Assembly (NCBI RefSeq): GCF_039534915.1
Contig: NZ_BAAAWE010000001.1
Span: 4,588,001-4,652,000, forward strand
Direction: 5' to 3'
Source: Streptomyces roseofulvus
GTDB taxonomy: Bacteria > Actinomycetota > Actinomycetes > Streptomycetales > Streptomycetaceae
DNA: 64,000 bases
Both the position numbers and the translations under genes were made by a program. The notes under the pieces are model-generated. The model saw only the letters and a program-made list of their open reading frames with translations, did no database searches and was not told the origin of the DNA. Positions 1 through 8,019 of the stretch are shown here, piece after piece (positions within the stretch are counted from its first letter, which is position 1; every line of letters starts with the position of its first letter).

Positions 1-296
1 CGATGTCCGGCGCCCCGCAGGAGCAGGCCGGTCTCGCCTCCGGCATCGTCAACACCACCTACAACGTCGGCTCCGCGCTCGGCCTCGCCGCCCTCACCGC
101 GGTCGCCATGTCGCAGGGCGCCGACCAGCTCGGCAACCTGCCCAAGCTCACCGACGGCTTCTCGGCCGCGTTCATCGGCGCCGCCGTCGTCGCCGCCCTC
201 GGCGGTGTCATCACCCTCCTGGTGATGAAGAGCGACAAGGCCGTGGCCGCCGAGGCCGCCGCCCCCGCGCCGCAGGGCGAGAAGGTCGCCGCCTGA
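1..296 (+). CDS. MFS drug-efflux transporter, C-terminal fragment
   Basis: Only the last 97 or so codons are in the window; the frame is open to the left edge, so this is the end of a longer gene. The residues EQAGLASGIVNTTYNVGSAL match the loop and helix near the end of 14-helix DHA2 (EmrB/QacA-type) proton-driven exporters, followed by one more hydrophobic helix (about residues 55-75) and an Ala/Pro-rich tail. It is closed by a strong terminator, so it is transcriptionally separate from the next gene. An exporter at the edge of the carrier-protein operon would fit a self-export or resistance role, but that link is inference. Confidence 0.8.
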   Translation, partial: MSGAPQEQAGLASGIVNTTYNVGSALGLAALTAVAMSQGADQLGNLPKLTDGFSAAFIGAAVVAALGGVITLLVMKSDKAVAAEAAAPAPQGEKVAA

Positions 297-309
297 CCCC
301 CGCCCCCGA

Positions 310-355
310 AGGGGCCGCCCGACGTCCCTCCCGGACGTCGGGCGGCCCCTTTCCC
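310..355 (+). terminator. Rho-independent terminator after the MFS gene
   Basis: A perfect 18-bp stem (310-327 pairing with 333-350) with a 5-base loop is followed by TTTCC. It starts 14 bases after the MFS stop codon and 29 bases before the next start codon. Confidence 0.85.
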
Positions 356-378
356 GTACCCCCTCGGAGAGGAAGACC

Positions 379-1554
379 ATGGAACTCCGCACCCGCGCCG
401 TGCACGTCGTCAACGAACCCCTCGGCGACGGCAGCCGGCCGCTGTCCGTGCCGCTCGTGCAGTCCTCCGCCTTCGCCTTCGACTCGGCCGAGGAGCTGGC
501 CGCCGCGATGGCCGGGCCCGACGGCCGGTACGTCTACGGCCGCCGCGGCAACCCGACCGTCCGCTCCCTGGAGCAGACCCTCGCCGGCCTGGAGGGCGGC
601 GCGGGCGCGATCGCCTTCGCCTCCGGCATGGGCGCGATCAGCGGCGTCCTGCTCGCCCTGCTCAGGCCCGGCGACCGGGTGATCGCCCAGCGCTGCCTGT
701 ACGGCGGCACGTTCTCCGTCCTGTCCGACCTCGCCGAGCGGTACGGGATCGAGGTCGTGTACGTCTCCGGCGACGACGTCGCCGCGTTCGAGGAGGCCGC
801 CGTCCACCCGGCGGCCCGCGTGCTGGTCCTGGAGACGATCGCCAACCCCACCGGGCAGGTCGCCGACCTGCCGGGACTGCTCGCCGCCGCGCGCCGGCTC
901 GGGGTGACGAGCGTGGTCGACAACTCGCTCGCCTCGCCCGTCCTGTGCCGGCCCCTGGAGCTGGGCGCCGACGTCGTCGTGCACTCCGCCACCAAGTACC
1001 TGGCCGGCCACTCCGACGTCCTGGCCGGCGCGGCCGTCTTCGCGGACGACGGGCTGCGCCGCCGGGTCTGGCCGCGCACGGTCGAACTCGGTGCCTGCGC
1101 GGACCCGTTCGCCGCCTGGCTGGTGCTGCGCGGGATACCCACGCTGCCGCTGCGGATGCGCGAGCACTGCGCCAACGCGGCGGCCCTCGCCGAGCTGCTG
1201 CGCGTCCACCCCCGGGTGACGGCCGTGCACTACCCGTGGCAGCCGTCCCACCCCTCGTACGACCACGCCCGGAAGGTGCTCTCGGGCGGCGGCGGGTTGC
1301 TCTCCTTCGAGCTCGACGGGGGCCGGGCGGCGGGCCGGGCCCTGGTGGAGCGGGTGCGGATCGGCCGCCTCGCCCTCTCGCTCGGCGGGGTCGAGACGCT
1401 GCTCACCCACCCCGCGTCCACCTCCCACCGCGAGCTGGACGGGGCCGCGCTGGCGGCGGCCGGGATCGCGCCGGGGCTGGTGCGGATGTCGGTCGGCATC
1501 GAGGCGGTCGACGACCTGTGGGCGGACCTCGAACAGGCCCTCGCCCAGGGGTAG
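379..1554 (+). CDS. PLP-dependent trans-sulfuration enzyme (cystathionine gamma-synthase/lyase family)
   Basis: A 391-residue fold-type I PLP enzyme of the Cys/Met metabolism family. The phosphate-binding YGRRGNPT is at 53-60 and the PLP lysine is K206 in HSATKYLAG. At the position where methionine gamma-lyases carry a cysteine (LYGCTF) this protein has glycine (LYGGTF, 108-113), which favours cystathionine gamma-synthase, cystathionine lyase or O-acyl-homoserine sulfhydrylase over methionine gamma-lyase. Exact substrate cannot be told from sequence. The start follows GAGAGGAAG at 366-374. It sits alone between a terminator and the promoter of the large operon; together with metH, metK and ahcY downstream it would supply homocysteine or methionine, or drain homocysteine toward cysteine. 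Confidence 0.85.
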   Translation: MELRTRAVHVVNEPLGDGSRPLSVPLVQSSAFAFDSAEELAAAMAGPDGRYVYGRRGNPTVRSLEQTLAGLEGGAGAIAFASGMGAISGVLLALLRPGDRVIAQRCLYGGTFSVLSDLAERYGIEVVYVSGDDVAAFEEAAVHPAARVLVLETIANPTGQVADLPGLLAAARRLGVTSVVDNSLASPVLCRPLELGADVVVHSATKYLAGHSDVLAGAAVFADDGLRRRVWPRTVELGACADPFAAWLVLRGIPTLPLRMREHCANAAALAELLRVHPRVTAVHYPWQPSHPSYDHARKVLSGGGGLLSFELDGGRAAGRALVERVRIGRLALSLGGVETLLTHPASTSHRELDGAALAAAGIAPGLVRMSVGIEAVDDLWADLEQALAQG

Positions 1555-1582
1555 TCGGGCCCCGATCCACGCTTCTTTTGGG

Positions 1583-1612
1583 TTGACAAAATAAATGAGT
1601 CATTCGTAGATT
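1583..1612 (+). promoter_or_regulatory. Promoter with embedded palindromic operator for the large operon
   Basis: TTGACA at 1583-1588 and TAGATT at 1607-1612 are separated by 18 bases. The spacer carries the palindrome AATGA-G-TCATT at 1594-1604, a typical place for a repressor operator. The region is A/T-rich in an otherwise GC-rich neighbourhood. Transcription would begin near 1618-1620. Confidence 0.7.
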
Positions 1613-1659
1613 GGGTGATGCCAGGAAACGTAGAACTCCTAGGTCAAGGGGGGCGTCCG

Positions 1660-2202
1660 ATGCGCTACTTCGAGGACTTCCGGCCCGGCGACGTCCATGA
1701 ACTGGGCACCGTCACCGTCACCGCGGAGGAGGTGCTGGAGTTCGGCCGGCGCTTCGATCCGCAGCCCTTCCACACGGACCCGGAGCGGGCGAAGGACTCG
1801 CCGTTCGGCGGCCTGATCGCCAGCGGCTTCCACACCCAGTCGCTCTTCATGCGGCGGTACGTGGACGGCCTGCTGGCCTACAGCGACTGCCTCGGCTCGC
1901 CCGGCATCGACGAGGTCCGCTACGTGCGCCCCGTGCGCCCCGGCGACGTCCTGACCGCGCGCGTCGAGATCCTCGGCGCCACCCCGTCGCCGTTCAATCC
2001 CGCCACCGGCACCGTCAAGCCGCGGTGCACGCTCGTGGCCGCCGACGGGACGGCCGTGTTCAGCATGATCCTGCACAGCATCTTCCGCCGGCGCCCCGCC
2101 GACACCGAGGCCGCGCATCCGTCGTCGATGCCCGCGGCCGAGGACCCCGTCGGCTGCACGGGCGCCCGGGCCAAGGTCTGTGTCCCGGTCATGACCGCCT
2201 GA
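1660..2202 (+). CDS. MaoC-like dehydratase/hydratase
   Basis: A 180-residue single hot-dog domain protein of the MaoC/(R)-enoyl-CoA hydratase family. The hydratase signature is clear: D33, H38, and the GLIASGFH stretch at 51-58. Such enzymes add or remove water across the 2,3 bond of CoA- or carrier-protein-bound acyl groups. I chose ATG 1660 because AAGGGGGG at 1646-1653 is an ideal ribosome site; an in-frame ATG at 1618 lies on the probable transcription start. It is the first gene of the operon. About 25 residues after the fold (from about 155) are not conserved-looking. A role in dehydrating a carrier-protein-bound intermediate is inferred from the carrier protein downstream. Confidence 0.8.
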   Translation: MRYFEDFRPGDVHELGTVTVTAEEVLEFGRRFDPQPFHTDPERAKDSPFGGLIASGFHTQSLFMRRYVDGLLAYSDCLGSPGIDEVRYVRPVRPGDVLTARVEILGATPSPFNPATGTVKPRCTLVAADGTAVFSMILHSIFRRRPADTEAAHPSSMPAAEDPVGCTGARAKVCVPVMTA

Positions 2203-2287
2203 CGGGGGCGTGCTCCGCCCCGACGGGTCCGTATGCCCGTCGGCCGGAACCGCCCGCCCCCGCCCGGCCCTGGACACGGCCGTCCGT

Positions 2288-2347
2288 ATCACCGGAGCCG
2301 TCACCGGAGCCGTCACCGGCCCCGCCACCGGAGCCATCACCGGAAAC
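2288..2347. repeat. Five 12-bp tandem units, consensus RTCACCGGAGCC
   Basis: Five consecutive 12-base units begin at 2288, 2300, 2312, 2324 and 2336. They differ at a few positions (for example CCCC for AGCC in the third). They lie in the 165-base gap between the MaoC gene and the first methyltransferase, just upstream of the latter's ribosome site (2353-2360). No function is evident; slippage-generated spacer is the simplest view. Confidence 0.7.
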
Positions 2348-2367
2348 CAACCGAAGGGAGACCTCCC

Positions 2368-3219
2368 GTGGAGGCCGTATCCCGCACCGCCCAGTGGACC
2401 GCCGCCGCGCGTGCCCTGGAGACCGAGCGCGAGGACCGGCTGTTCGCCGATCCGTACGCGCGCACCGTCGCCGACGAGACCGGCGTCGAGCTGCTGAAGC
2501 GTTACGCCGGCGGCGGCATCGTGCCGTTCCTCGCCATCCGCACCACCTACCTCGACCGGGCCATCGTCCGGGCGGTCCAGGAGCGCGGCATCCGCCAGGT
2601 CGTGTTCCTCGCCGCCGGCATGGACACCCGCTTCTACCGGCTGCCGTGGCCCGACGGCGTCACCGTCTACGAGCTCGACCGCCCCGCGCTCCTCGACGCC
2701 AAGGCCCGGATGCTGAAGGACGAGCCGCAGCCGGCCGGCCGCACCCGCGTCGCCGTCCCCGTCGACCTCACCCAGGACTGGACCGGCCCGCTCAAGGAGG
2801 CCGGCTGGAAGAGCGACGAGCCGGTCCTCTGGGTCGTCGAGGGCCTGCTCTTCTTCCTCCCCGAGCAGGCCGTCCGCACCCTGATCGCGACCCTCGCCGC
2901 CCACTCCGCGCCGGGCACCGTACTGCTCGGCGACGTCATCTCCCGGGCCGCCCTCGTCAACCCGCTCGCCCGCGACTTCATGAAGGCGCTGGAGGAGGAC
3001 GGCAACCCGTGGCTCTTCGGCACCGAGGAGCCCGAGGAACTGCTCGCCGAATGCGGCTGGTCCGTCCGCGAGGTGAAGCAGCCCGGCGAGGACGGCGCCG
3101 ACTTCGACCGCTGGCCCTACCCGGTCCCGGACCGCGCGATCCCGGGCATCCCCCGCTCCTTCCTCTTCACGTGCGACCTGCCGGCCGCGCCCGGATACGA
3201 CCAGGAGGCGGCCGCGTGA
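2368..3219 (+). CDS. SAM-dependent methyltransferase (TIGR00027/PPM family)
   Basis: A 283-residue class I methyltransferase of the leucine carboxyl-methyltransferase-like family that is abundant in actinobacteria. Family hallmarks are TAQWTAAARALE near the N terminus, the SAM-binding LAAGMDTRFYRL at 81-92, YELD at 101-104 (acidic residue that binds the ribose) and VVEGLLFFL later. The start is GTG 2368 with GAAGGGAG at 2353-2360; the frame is open further upstream but only across the 12-bp repeats. Some relatives methylate small-molecule carboxylates or hydroxyls; the substrate here is unknown. It overlaps the next methyltransferase by a GTGA junction. Confidence 0.85.
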   Translation: MEAVSRTAQWTAAARALETEREDRLFADPYARTVADETGVELLKRYAGGGIVPFLAIRTTYLDRAIVRAVQERGIRQVVFLAAGMDTRFYRLPWPDGVTVYELDRPALLDAKARMLKDEPQPAGRTRVAVPVDLTQDWTGPLKEAGWKSDEPVLWVVEGLLFFLPEQAVRTLIATLAAHSAPGTVLLGDVISRAALVNPLARDFMKALEEDGNPWLFGTEEPEELLAECGWSVREVKQPGEDGADFDRWPYPVPDRAIPGIPRSFLFTCDLPAAPGYDQEAAA

Positions 3220-4259
3220 GCGCCCACGACTTCCACCAGCGCGTCATCGGCGACGCCGGCGCCGCCGTCCGCGGCCTGACCGTCGCCCTCGGCGAACGCC
3301 TCGGCCTCTACAAGGCCCTCGCCTCCGAAGGGCCGCTCACCGCCGCCGGGTTGGCGCGGGCGACCGGCACGAACGAGCGGTACGTCGAGGAGTGGCTGCA
3401 CGCCCAGCTCTCCGCCGGGTACGTCGAGCGGCACCCGAGCTCGCTCACGTACACCCTCCCCGCGGACCACGCCGAGGTGCTCGCCGACCCGAAGGCCGTC
3501 ACCTTCGCCGCCGGCTTCTTCACCGCCCTCAAGGCGCTGTACGCCACCGAGGACCTGCTGGTCGAGGCGTACCGCACCGGCGACGGCGTCGGCTGGGCCG
3601 AGCACGACGCGGCCCTCGACACCGGCATGGGCTCCTTCTTCCAGCCGGCGTACGAGCACAAGCTCGTCCCCGAATGGCTGCCCTCCCTCCACCAGGTCAC
3701 CGAGAAGCTGCGGAACGGCGGCACCGTCGCCGACGTGGGCTGCGGCGTCGGCCACACCACCCTCCTCATCGCGAAGGCGTTCCCGAACGCCACCGTCCAC
3801 GGCTTCGACTACTCGGAGGAGGCCATCGCGATCGCCCGCGAGCTGGCCGAGGAGGCCGGCCTGTCGGACCGGGTCGTCTTCGACGTCGCCTCCGCCGACG
3901 ACTACCCCGGCTCCGGCTACGACCTGGTCTGCTTCTTCAACGCCCTGCACGACATGGGCGACCCGGTCGCCGCCGCCCAGCACGTCCACAAGTCGCTGGA
4001 CGCCGACGGCACCTGGATGCTCGTCGAGTCGAACGTCTCCCCGCAGGACGTCGACACCCAGACCCCCGCCGCCCGCATGTTCATGGCCCTGTCCGCCGTG
4101 ATGTGCCTGCCGGTCGCGGTCGCCCAGCGCGGACCGCACGCGCTCGGCAACCACTCCGGCGAGAAGGCGTTCCGGGCGATCGCCGAGGAGGCCGGCTTCA
4201 CCCGCTGGCGGCGCGCCACCGAGACCCCGGTGAACGCGGTCTACGAGGTCCGCCCGTAA
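3216..4259 (+). CDS. SAM-dependent methyltransferase with N-terminal winged helix
   Basis: A 347-residue protein. Residues about 20-80 form a winged-helix dimerisation-type domain (LTAAGLARATG, RYVEEWL), followed by a linker and a Rossmann methyltransferase with motif I VADVGCGVGHT at 171-181 and an acidic motif at FDYSEEA. FFNALHDMGD corresponds to motif IV. This layout is shared by natural-product O- and N-methyltransferases. The GTG start at 3216 overlaps the upstream stop. Paired with the preceding enzyme it implies two methyl transfers in the pathway, and both generate S-adenosylhomocysteine for the ahcY further down the operon. Confidence 0.85.
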   Translation: MSAHDFHQRVIGDAGAAVRGLTVALGERLGLYKALASEGPLTAAGLARATGTNERYVEEWLHAQLSAGYVERHPSSLTYTLPADHAEVLADPKAVTFAAGFFTALKALYATEDLLVEAYRTGDGVGWAEHDAALDTGMGSFFQPAYEHKLVPEWLPSLHQVTEKLRNGGTVADVGCGVGHTTLLIAKAFPNATVHGFDYSEEAIAIARELAEEAGLSDRVVFDVASADDYPGSGYDLVCFFNALHDMGDPVAAAQHVHKSLDADGTWMLVESNVSPQDVDTQTPAARMFMALSAVMCLPVAVAQRGPHALGNHSGEKAFRAIAEEAGFTRWRRATETPVNAVYEVRP

Positions 4260-4297
4260 CCCGGCGAGTGAGCCGCAGACACGAAGGAGCCAGAACC

Positions 4298-5191
4298 ATG
4301 GGCGTCGCCGCCCCCCTGCCGGTCAACGACCGCTTCCTGGAGGTCCTGAACCGCCTCAGCGAGCGCTCGGTCGAGGACTACTACAACCCGTACCAGACCT
4401 TCCAGTGGCCCGAGACCCTGGAGGAGAACCGTTTCTGGATGACGCCGGAGCTGCTCACCGTCTACGGCACCGAGCACTACGACACCCTCGGCGAGGAAGC
4501 GCTCCAGCGCCTCTCCAAGTGGGAGTCGATCAACTTCTACAGCCTCAACGTGCACGGCATCCGCGAGCTCCTCATCGAGGTCGTCGGCCGCATCCACATG
4601 CCCGGCTTCGAGGTCCCCTCCGACTTCTTCCACCACTTCATCGGCGAGGAGAACGAACACATGTGGTTCTTCTCCGAGTTCTGCCGCCGCTACGGGCACA
4701 AGATCTACGGCTCCACCGCCATGCGCGCCGACGCCGCCTGGGAGCCCGAGGTCGAGAACTTCCTCGTCTTCACCCGGATCCTCTTCTTCGAGGAGCTTGT
4801 CGACCACTACAACTCCCGGATGGCGAAGGACGACTCCCTCTGCCACACCATCCGCGAGGTCAACCGCATCCACCACCAGGACGAGTCCCGCCACATCGCC
4901 TTCGGCCGCGAACTCGTCTCCCTCCTCCACCAGCGCATGCGCGAGGCCGTGCCCGCCGCCCGCGTCCGGGAGGTGGAGGCGTACCTCAAGCGGTACGTCG
5001 TCTACAGCGTGAACTCCCTCTACAACCCCCACGTGTACCGGGACGCCGGCCTCCCCGACCCGCTCGGCCTGCGCAACGCCCTGATCGCCGACCCGTCCCG
5101 CCGCGCCCACGAGCGCAAGGCGATCCGCAAGCCGCTCGCCTTCTTCCTGAAGACCGGGATCTTCTCGGACGACACCCTGCCCGTCCTCTGA
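4298..5191 (+). CDS. AurF/CmlI-type diiron N-oxygenase
   Basis: A 297-residue helical protein with the complete ligand pattern of the AurF diiron oxygenases: E118xxH121 (EENEH), E165 in FFEEL, then H192xxxE196xxH199 (HHQDESRH); a seventh glutamate is at E90 or E94. The 27-residue step from E165 to H192 equals that in AurF. Family members oxidise amines to hydroxylamine, nitroso or nitro groups with O2, and several act in carrier-protein or NRPS-linked pathways (CmlI, HamC/MgoB-type). A free carrier protein is encoded three genes downstream, so a carrier-bound amino group is a plausible substrate. ATG 4298 follows GAAGGAG. The substrate is inference; the enzyme class is well supported. Confidence 0.87.
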   Translation: MGVAAPLPVNDRFLEVLNRLSERSVEDYYNPYQTFQWPETLEENRFWMTPELLTVYGTEHYDTLGEEALQRLSKWESINFYSLNVHGIRELLIEVVGRIHMPGFEVPSDFFHHFIGEENEHMWFFSEFCRRYGHKIYGSTAMRADAAWEPEVENFLVFTRILFFEELVDHYNSRMAKDDSLCHTIREVNRIHHQDESRHIAFGRELVSLLHQRMREAVPAARVREVEAYLKRYVVYSVNSLYNPHVYRDAGLPDPLGLRNALIADPSRRAHERKAIRKPLAFFLKTGIFSDDTLPVL

Positions 5192-5243
5192 GACCGCCCG
5201 GGAGCACCCACCCGAGAGCCCTCACCCGAGAGGTGCACCGACC

Positions 5244-6098
5244 ATGACCGCCACCCTCCCCGAGACCACCGGGGCGACCAGGGGCCTGCCGTCCCTGGGA
5301 CCGGAGGGGACCCGCCTGCTGCGGCTCCTCGACGACACCTTCGAGAGCTGGGGCGTGTCCGCGGGCGCCCGCCCGATGACCATGCCCCCGCTGCTGCCCG
5401 CCGCCGACCTGGCACGGCTCGACTACTACGACAACTTCCCCCACCAGGCCGTCCTCGCCGCCCCCCTCGACCTGGAGAAGCGGCTCACCACGCCCTTCGA
5501 CGGCACGCACGGCCACTGGCCGGCCGCCGCCCTCGAACCGGCCGGCCTCGGCCTGCCCTCCGCCTCCTGCTACGCCGTCTACCTGGACCACCAGGGCCGG
5601 CAGGTCGCCGACGACACCCTCGTCACCGTCTGCTCGTGGTGCTTCCGCAAGGAGACCCACTACGAGGGCATGCGCCGCCAACTCGGTTTCCGCATGCGGG
5701 AGATCGTCGCCATCGGTACCCGCGAGCACGCCGAGGACCACCTCACCGCGTTCACCGCCCGCGTCGACGCCTTCGCCGAGGCCGTCGGCCTCAGCCTGCG
5801 GAAGGAGGCCGCCTGCGACCCCTTCTTCGACAAGGGCGGCTCGAAGGCGCTCCTCCAGCGGCTCACCCCGGTGAAGTACGAGTTCCTGTACGAGGACCTG
5901 GCCATCGCCTCGGTCAACACCCACCGGAACTTCTTCGGCGAGCGCTGCGCCATCACGCTCGCCTCGACCGGCGGCCCGGCCTTCACCAGCTGCGTCGCCT
6001 TCGGCCTGGAACGCTGGCTGTCCGCGCTGACCCGTCGCCACGGCGGCTGGGAGGCGGCGACCCGGGCCGTCCTGGACGCGGCCGGGCCGGTGATCTGA
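5244..6098 (+). CDS. Amino acid:[carrier protein] ligase (truncated SerRS-like)
   Basis: A 284-residue class II aminoacyl-tRNA-synthetase-like catalytic domain. It lacks the N-terminal tRNA-binding coiled coil of seryl-tRNA synthetase (normally about 420 residues). Motif 2 resembles WCFRKETHYEG...R at 132-152 and motif 3 is FGLERW at 253-258. C109 (SASCYAVY) and C250 (FTSCVAFG) are placed like the zinc-binding cysteines of the known amino acid:CP ligases. Those enzymes activate an amino acid with ATP and load it onto the phosphopantetheine of a small carrier protein instead of tRNA. A carrier protein and a phosphopantetheinyl transferase follow directly, which supports this assignment. The amino acid specificity cannot be read with confidence. 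Confidence 0.82.
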   Translation: MTATLPETTGATRGLPSLGPEGTRLLRLLDDTFESWGVSAGARPMTMPPLLPAADLARLDYYDNFPHQAVLAAPLDLEKRLTTPFDGTHGHWPAAALEPAGLGLPSASCYAVYLDHQGRQVADDTLVTVCSWCFRKETHYEGMRRQLGFRMREIVAIGTREHAEDHLTAFTARVDAFAEAVGLSLRKEAACDPFFDKGGSKALLQRLTPVKYEFLYEDLAIASVNTHRNFFGERCAITLASTGGPAFTSCVAFGLERWLSALTRRHGGWEAATRAVLDAAGPVI

Positions 6099-6099
6099 C

Positions 6100-6543
6100 G
6101 TGCCGGCCCGTCCCGTCGCCCCGCCGGCGGGCGGCCTGGGCTGGGCGAACCTCGGCATGGACATCGTGTCCGTCAACCGTGTCCGCCGGCTCCTCGCACA
6201 GTACGGGGAGCGCTTCTTCGAGCGGATGCTCACCCCCGGCGAACTCGCCGACTGCCGCACCGCCACCGGGCTCGACGTGCTGAGCCTGTGCGGACGGATC
6301 GCGGCCAAGGAAGCGGCCTTCAAGACCCTACGGGTCAGGGGCAGGTTCCTGCCCTGGCCGGACATCGTGGTGCGGCGCTCCGACGGCGGCTGGCCGCTCG
6401 TCGAACTCCACGGCTCCGCCGCCGAGATGGCCGCCGGATCCGGCATCGCCGAGATCACCGTGTCCATCAGCCACGACGTGGACTACGCGGTGGCGGTCGC
6501 CGCCCCGATCATCGCCCCCACCCCACCCGCGCAACCGAGTTGA
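6100..6543 (+). CDS. Holo-ACP synthase (AcpS-type phosphopantetheinyl transferase)
   Basis: A 147-residue AcpS-family protein. GMDIVSVNR at 19-27 contains the Mg-binding aspartate (D21), GRIAAKEAAFKTL at 65-77 contains the second acidic ligand (E71), and SISHD is near the C terminus. It would transfer 4'-phosphopantetheine from CoA to a serine of the neighbouring carrier protein. The GTG start lies one base after the stop of the ligase gene, indicating translational coupling. A dedicated pathway copy beside its carrier suggests the housekeeping synthase does not serve this carrier well, but that is inference. Confidence 0.88.
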   Translation: MPARPVAPPAGGLGWANLGMDIVSVNRVRRLLAQYGERFFERMLTPGELADCRTATGLDVLSLCGRIAAKEAAFKTLRVRGRFLPWPDIVVRRSDGGWPLVELHGSAAEMAAGSGIAEITVSISHDVDYAVAVAAPIIAPTPPAQPS

Positions 6544-6554
6544 GGAGAACCCCC

Positions 6555-6806
6555 ATGGCCGACGGCCTGCAGCAGATCAAGAACTGGATCCTGGAGCGCC
6601 ACCCGGAGCGCCAGGACATCGCCCCCGACCTCGACCTCATCGAGAACCGGCTGATCGACTCCCTCTCCTTCGTGGAGTTCGTCTTCCTGCTGGAGCAGGA
6701 GAGCGGCGTCTCCATCCAGATGGAGACCCTGGAGGTCGAGGTCATCCGCAGCCTCGGCGCCATCGAGCGGCACTTCTTCCCGGCCCAGGTGGAGGTCCAG
6801 GCATGA
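6555..6806 (+). CDS. Free-standing acyl/aminoacyl carrier protein
   Basis: An 83-residue carrier protein. LIDSLSFVEFV gives the phosphopantetheine attachment serine S36 in the D-S-L context typical of carrier proteins. It is highly acidic, as usual. ATG 6555 follows TGAGGAGAA. It lies between its presumed modifying enzyme and metK, whose ATG overlaps its stop. It most likely carries the amino acid loaded by the class-II ligase encoded at 5244-6098 while the diiron oxygenase and perhaps the MaoC and methyltransferase enzymes act on it. Confidence 0.88.
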   Translation: MADGLQQIKNWILERHPERQDIAPDLDLIENRLIDSLSFVEFVFLLEQESGVSIQMETLEVEVIRSLGAIERHFFPAQVEVQA

Positions 6807-8014
6807 GCGGCGGCCGCCTCTTCACCTCGGAGTCCGTGACCGAGGGCCACCCCGACAAGATCGCCGACCGGATCAGCGACACGATCCTGGACGCGCTGCT
6901 CGCCCAGGACCCGGCGGCCCGAGTGGCCGTGGAGACGCTGATCACGACCGGCCAGGTCCACATCGCCGGCGAGGTCACCACCACCGCGTACGCGCCGATA
7001 GCGCAGCTGGTGCGGGACGCCATCCTGGACATCGGCTACGACTCCTCCGCGAAGGGCTTCGACGGCGCCTCCTGCGGCGTGTCGGTGTCGATCGGGGCCC
7101 AGTCCCCGGACATCGCGCAGGGCGTCGACACCGCGCACGAGGCCCGGGTCGAGGGCGTGGGCGACGAGCTGGCCGCGCAGGGCGCCGGCGACCAGGGCCT
7201 GATGTTCGGCTACGCCTGCGACGACACGGCCGAGCTGATGCCGCTGCCGATCGCGCTCGCCCACCGGCTCTCCCGCCGGCTGTCCGAGGTCCGCAAGGAC
7301 GGCACCGTGCCCTACCTGCGGCCGGACGGCAAGACGCAGGTCACCATCGAGTACGACGGCGACCGCCCGGTCCGCCTCGACACGGTGGTGGTGTCCTCAC
7401 AGCACGCCGCCGACGTCTCCGTCGAGGGCCTGCTCACCCCGGACGTGCGGGAGTACGTCGTCGAGCACGTCCTGAAGGAGCTCGTCGAGGAGGGCGTCGT
7501 CCTGGAGTCGGACGGCTACCGGCTGCTGGTCAACCCGACCGGCCGCTTCGAGGTCGGCGGCCCGATGGGCGACGCCGGCCTGACCGGGCGGAAGATCATC
7601 ATCGACACGTACGGCGGCATGGCCCGGCACGGCGGTGGCGCGTTCTCCGGCAAGGACCCCTCCAAGGTGGACCGCTCGGCCGCGTACGCGATGCGCTGGG
7701 TCGCGAAGAACGTCGTCGCGGCGGGGCTCGCGCGCCGCTGCGAGGTGCAGGTGGCGTACGCCATCGGCAAGGCGGAGCCCGTCGGGCTGTTCGTCGAGAC
7801 CTTCGGCACCGAGACCGTCCCCGTCGACCGGATCCAGCGGGCCGTCAGCGAGGTCTTCGACCTCCGCCCGGCGGCGATCATCCGCGACCTGGACCTCAAG
7901 CGCCCGGTGTACGCGCAGACCGCCGCGTACGGGCACTTCGGCCGCGAACTCCCCGACTTCACCTGGGAACGCACCGACCGCGTCGACGCCCTCAAGTCGG
8001 CGGCGGGGGTCTGA
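6803..8014 (+). CDS. metK: S-adenosylmethionine synthetase
   Basis: A 403-residue methionine adenosyltransferase, the usual bacterial length. GHPDKIADRISD near the N terminus, GAGDQGLMFGYA, and the glycine-rich GGGAFSGKDPSKVDRSA are the family's ATP and phosphate-binding signatures. It converts methionine and ATP to SAM. It overlaps the carrier-protein stop by four bases and is followed after five bases by adoK. Streptomyces normally keeps a housekeeping metK elsewhere, so this is probably an additional pathway copy; only the full genome can show that. Confidence 0.96.
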   Translation: MSGGRLFTSESVTEGHPDKIADRISDTILDALLAQDPAARVAVETLITTGQVHIAGEVTTTAYAPIAQLVRDAILDIGYDSSAKGFDGASCGVSVSIGAQSPDIAQGVDTAHEARVEGVGDELAAQGAGDQGLMFGYACDDTAELMPLPIALAHRLSRRLSEVRKDGTVPYLRPDGKTQVTIEYDGDRPVRLDTVVVSSQHAADVSVEGLLTPDVREYVVEHVLKELVEEGVVLESDGYRLLVNPTGRFEVGGPMGDAGLTGRKIIIDTYGGMARHGGGAFSGKDPSKVDRSAAYAMRWVAKNVVAAGLARRCEVQVAYAIGKAEPVGLFVETFGTETVPVDRIQRAVSEVFDLRPAAIIRDLDLKRPVYAQTAAYGHFGRELPDFTWERTDRVDALKSAAGV

Positions 8015-8019
8015 CGGTC

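Noticed and set aside
211..1428. Long minus-strand reading frame opposite the PLP enzyme gene
   Set aside because: Low-complexity Gly/Arg/Pro composition typical of the antisense of a GC-rich gene; the plus strand has clear catalytic motifs.
379..1554. Methionine gamma-lyase
   Set aside because: The cysteine normally found in LYGCTF is glycine here; a synthase or cystathionine lyase fits better.
2288..2347. CRISPR array
   Set aside because: Units are 12 bases and directly adjacent with no spacers; no cas genes.
5244..6098. Seryl-tRNA synthetase
   Set aside because: The protein is far too short and lacks the tRNA-binding coiled coil; the adjacent ACP and AcpS favour carrier-protein ligase.
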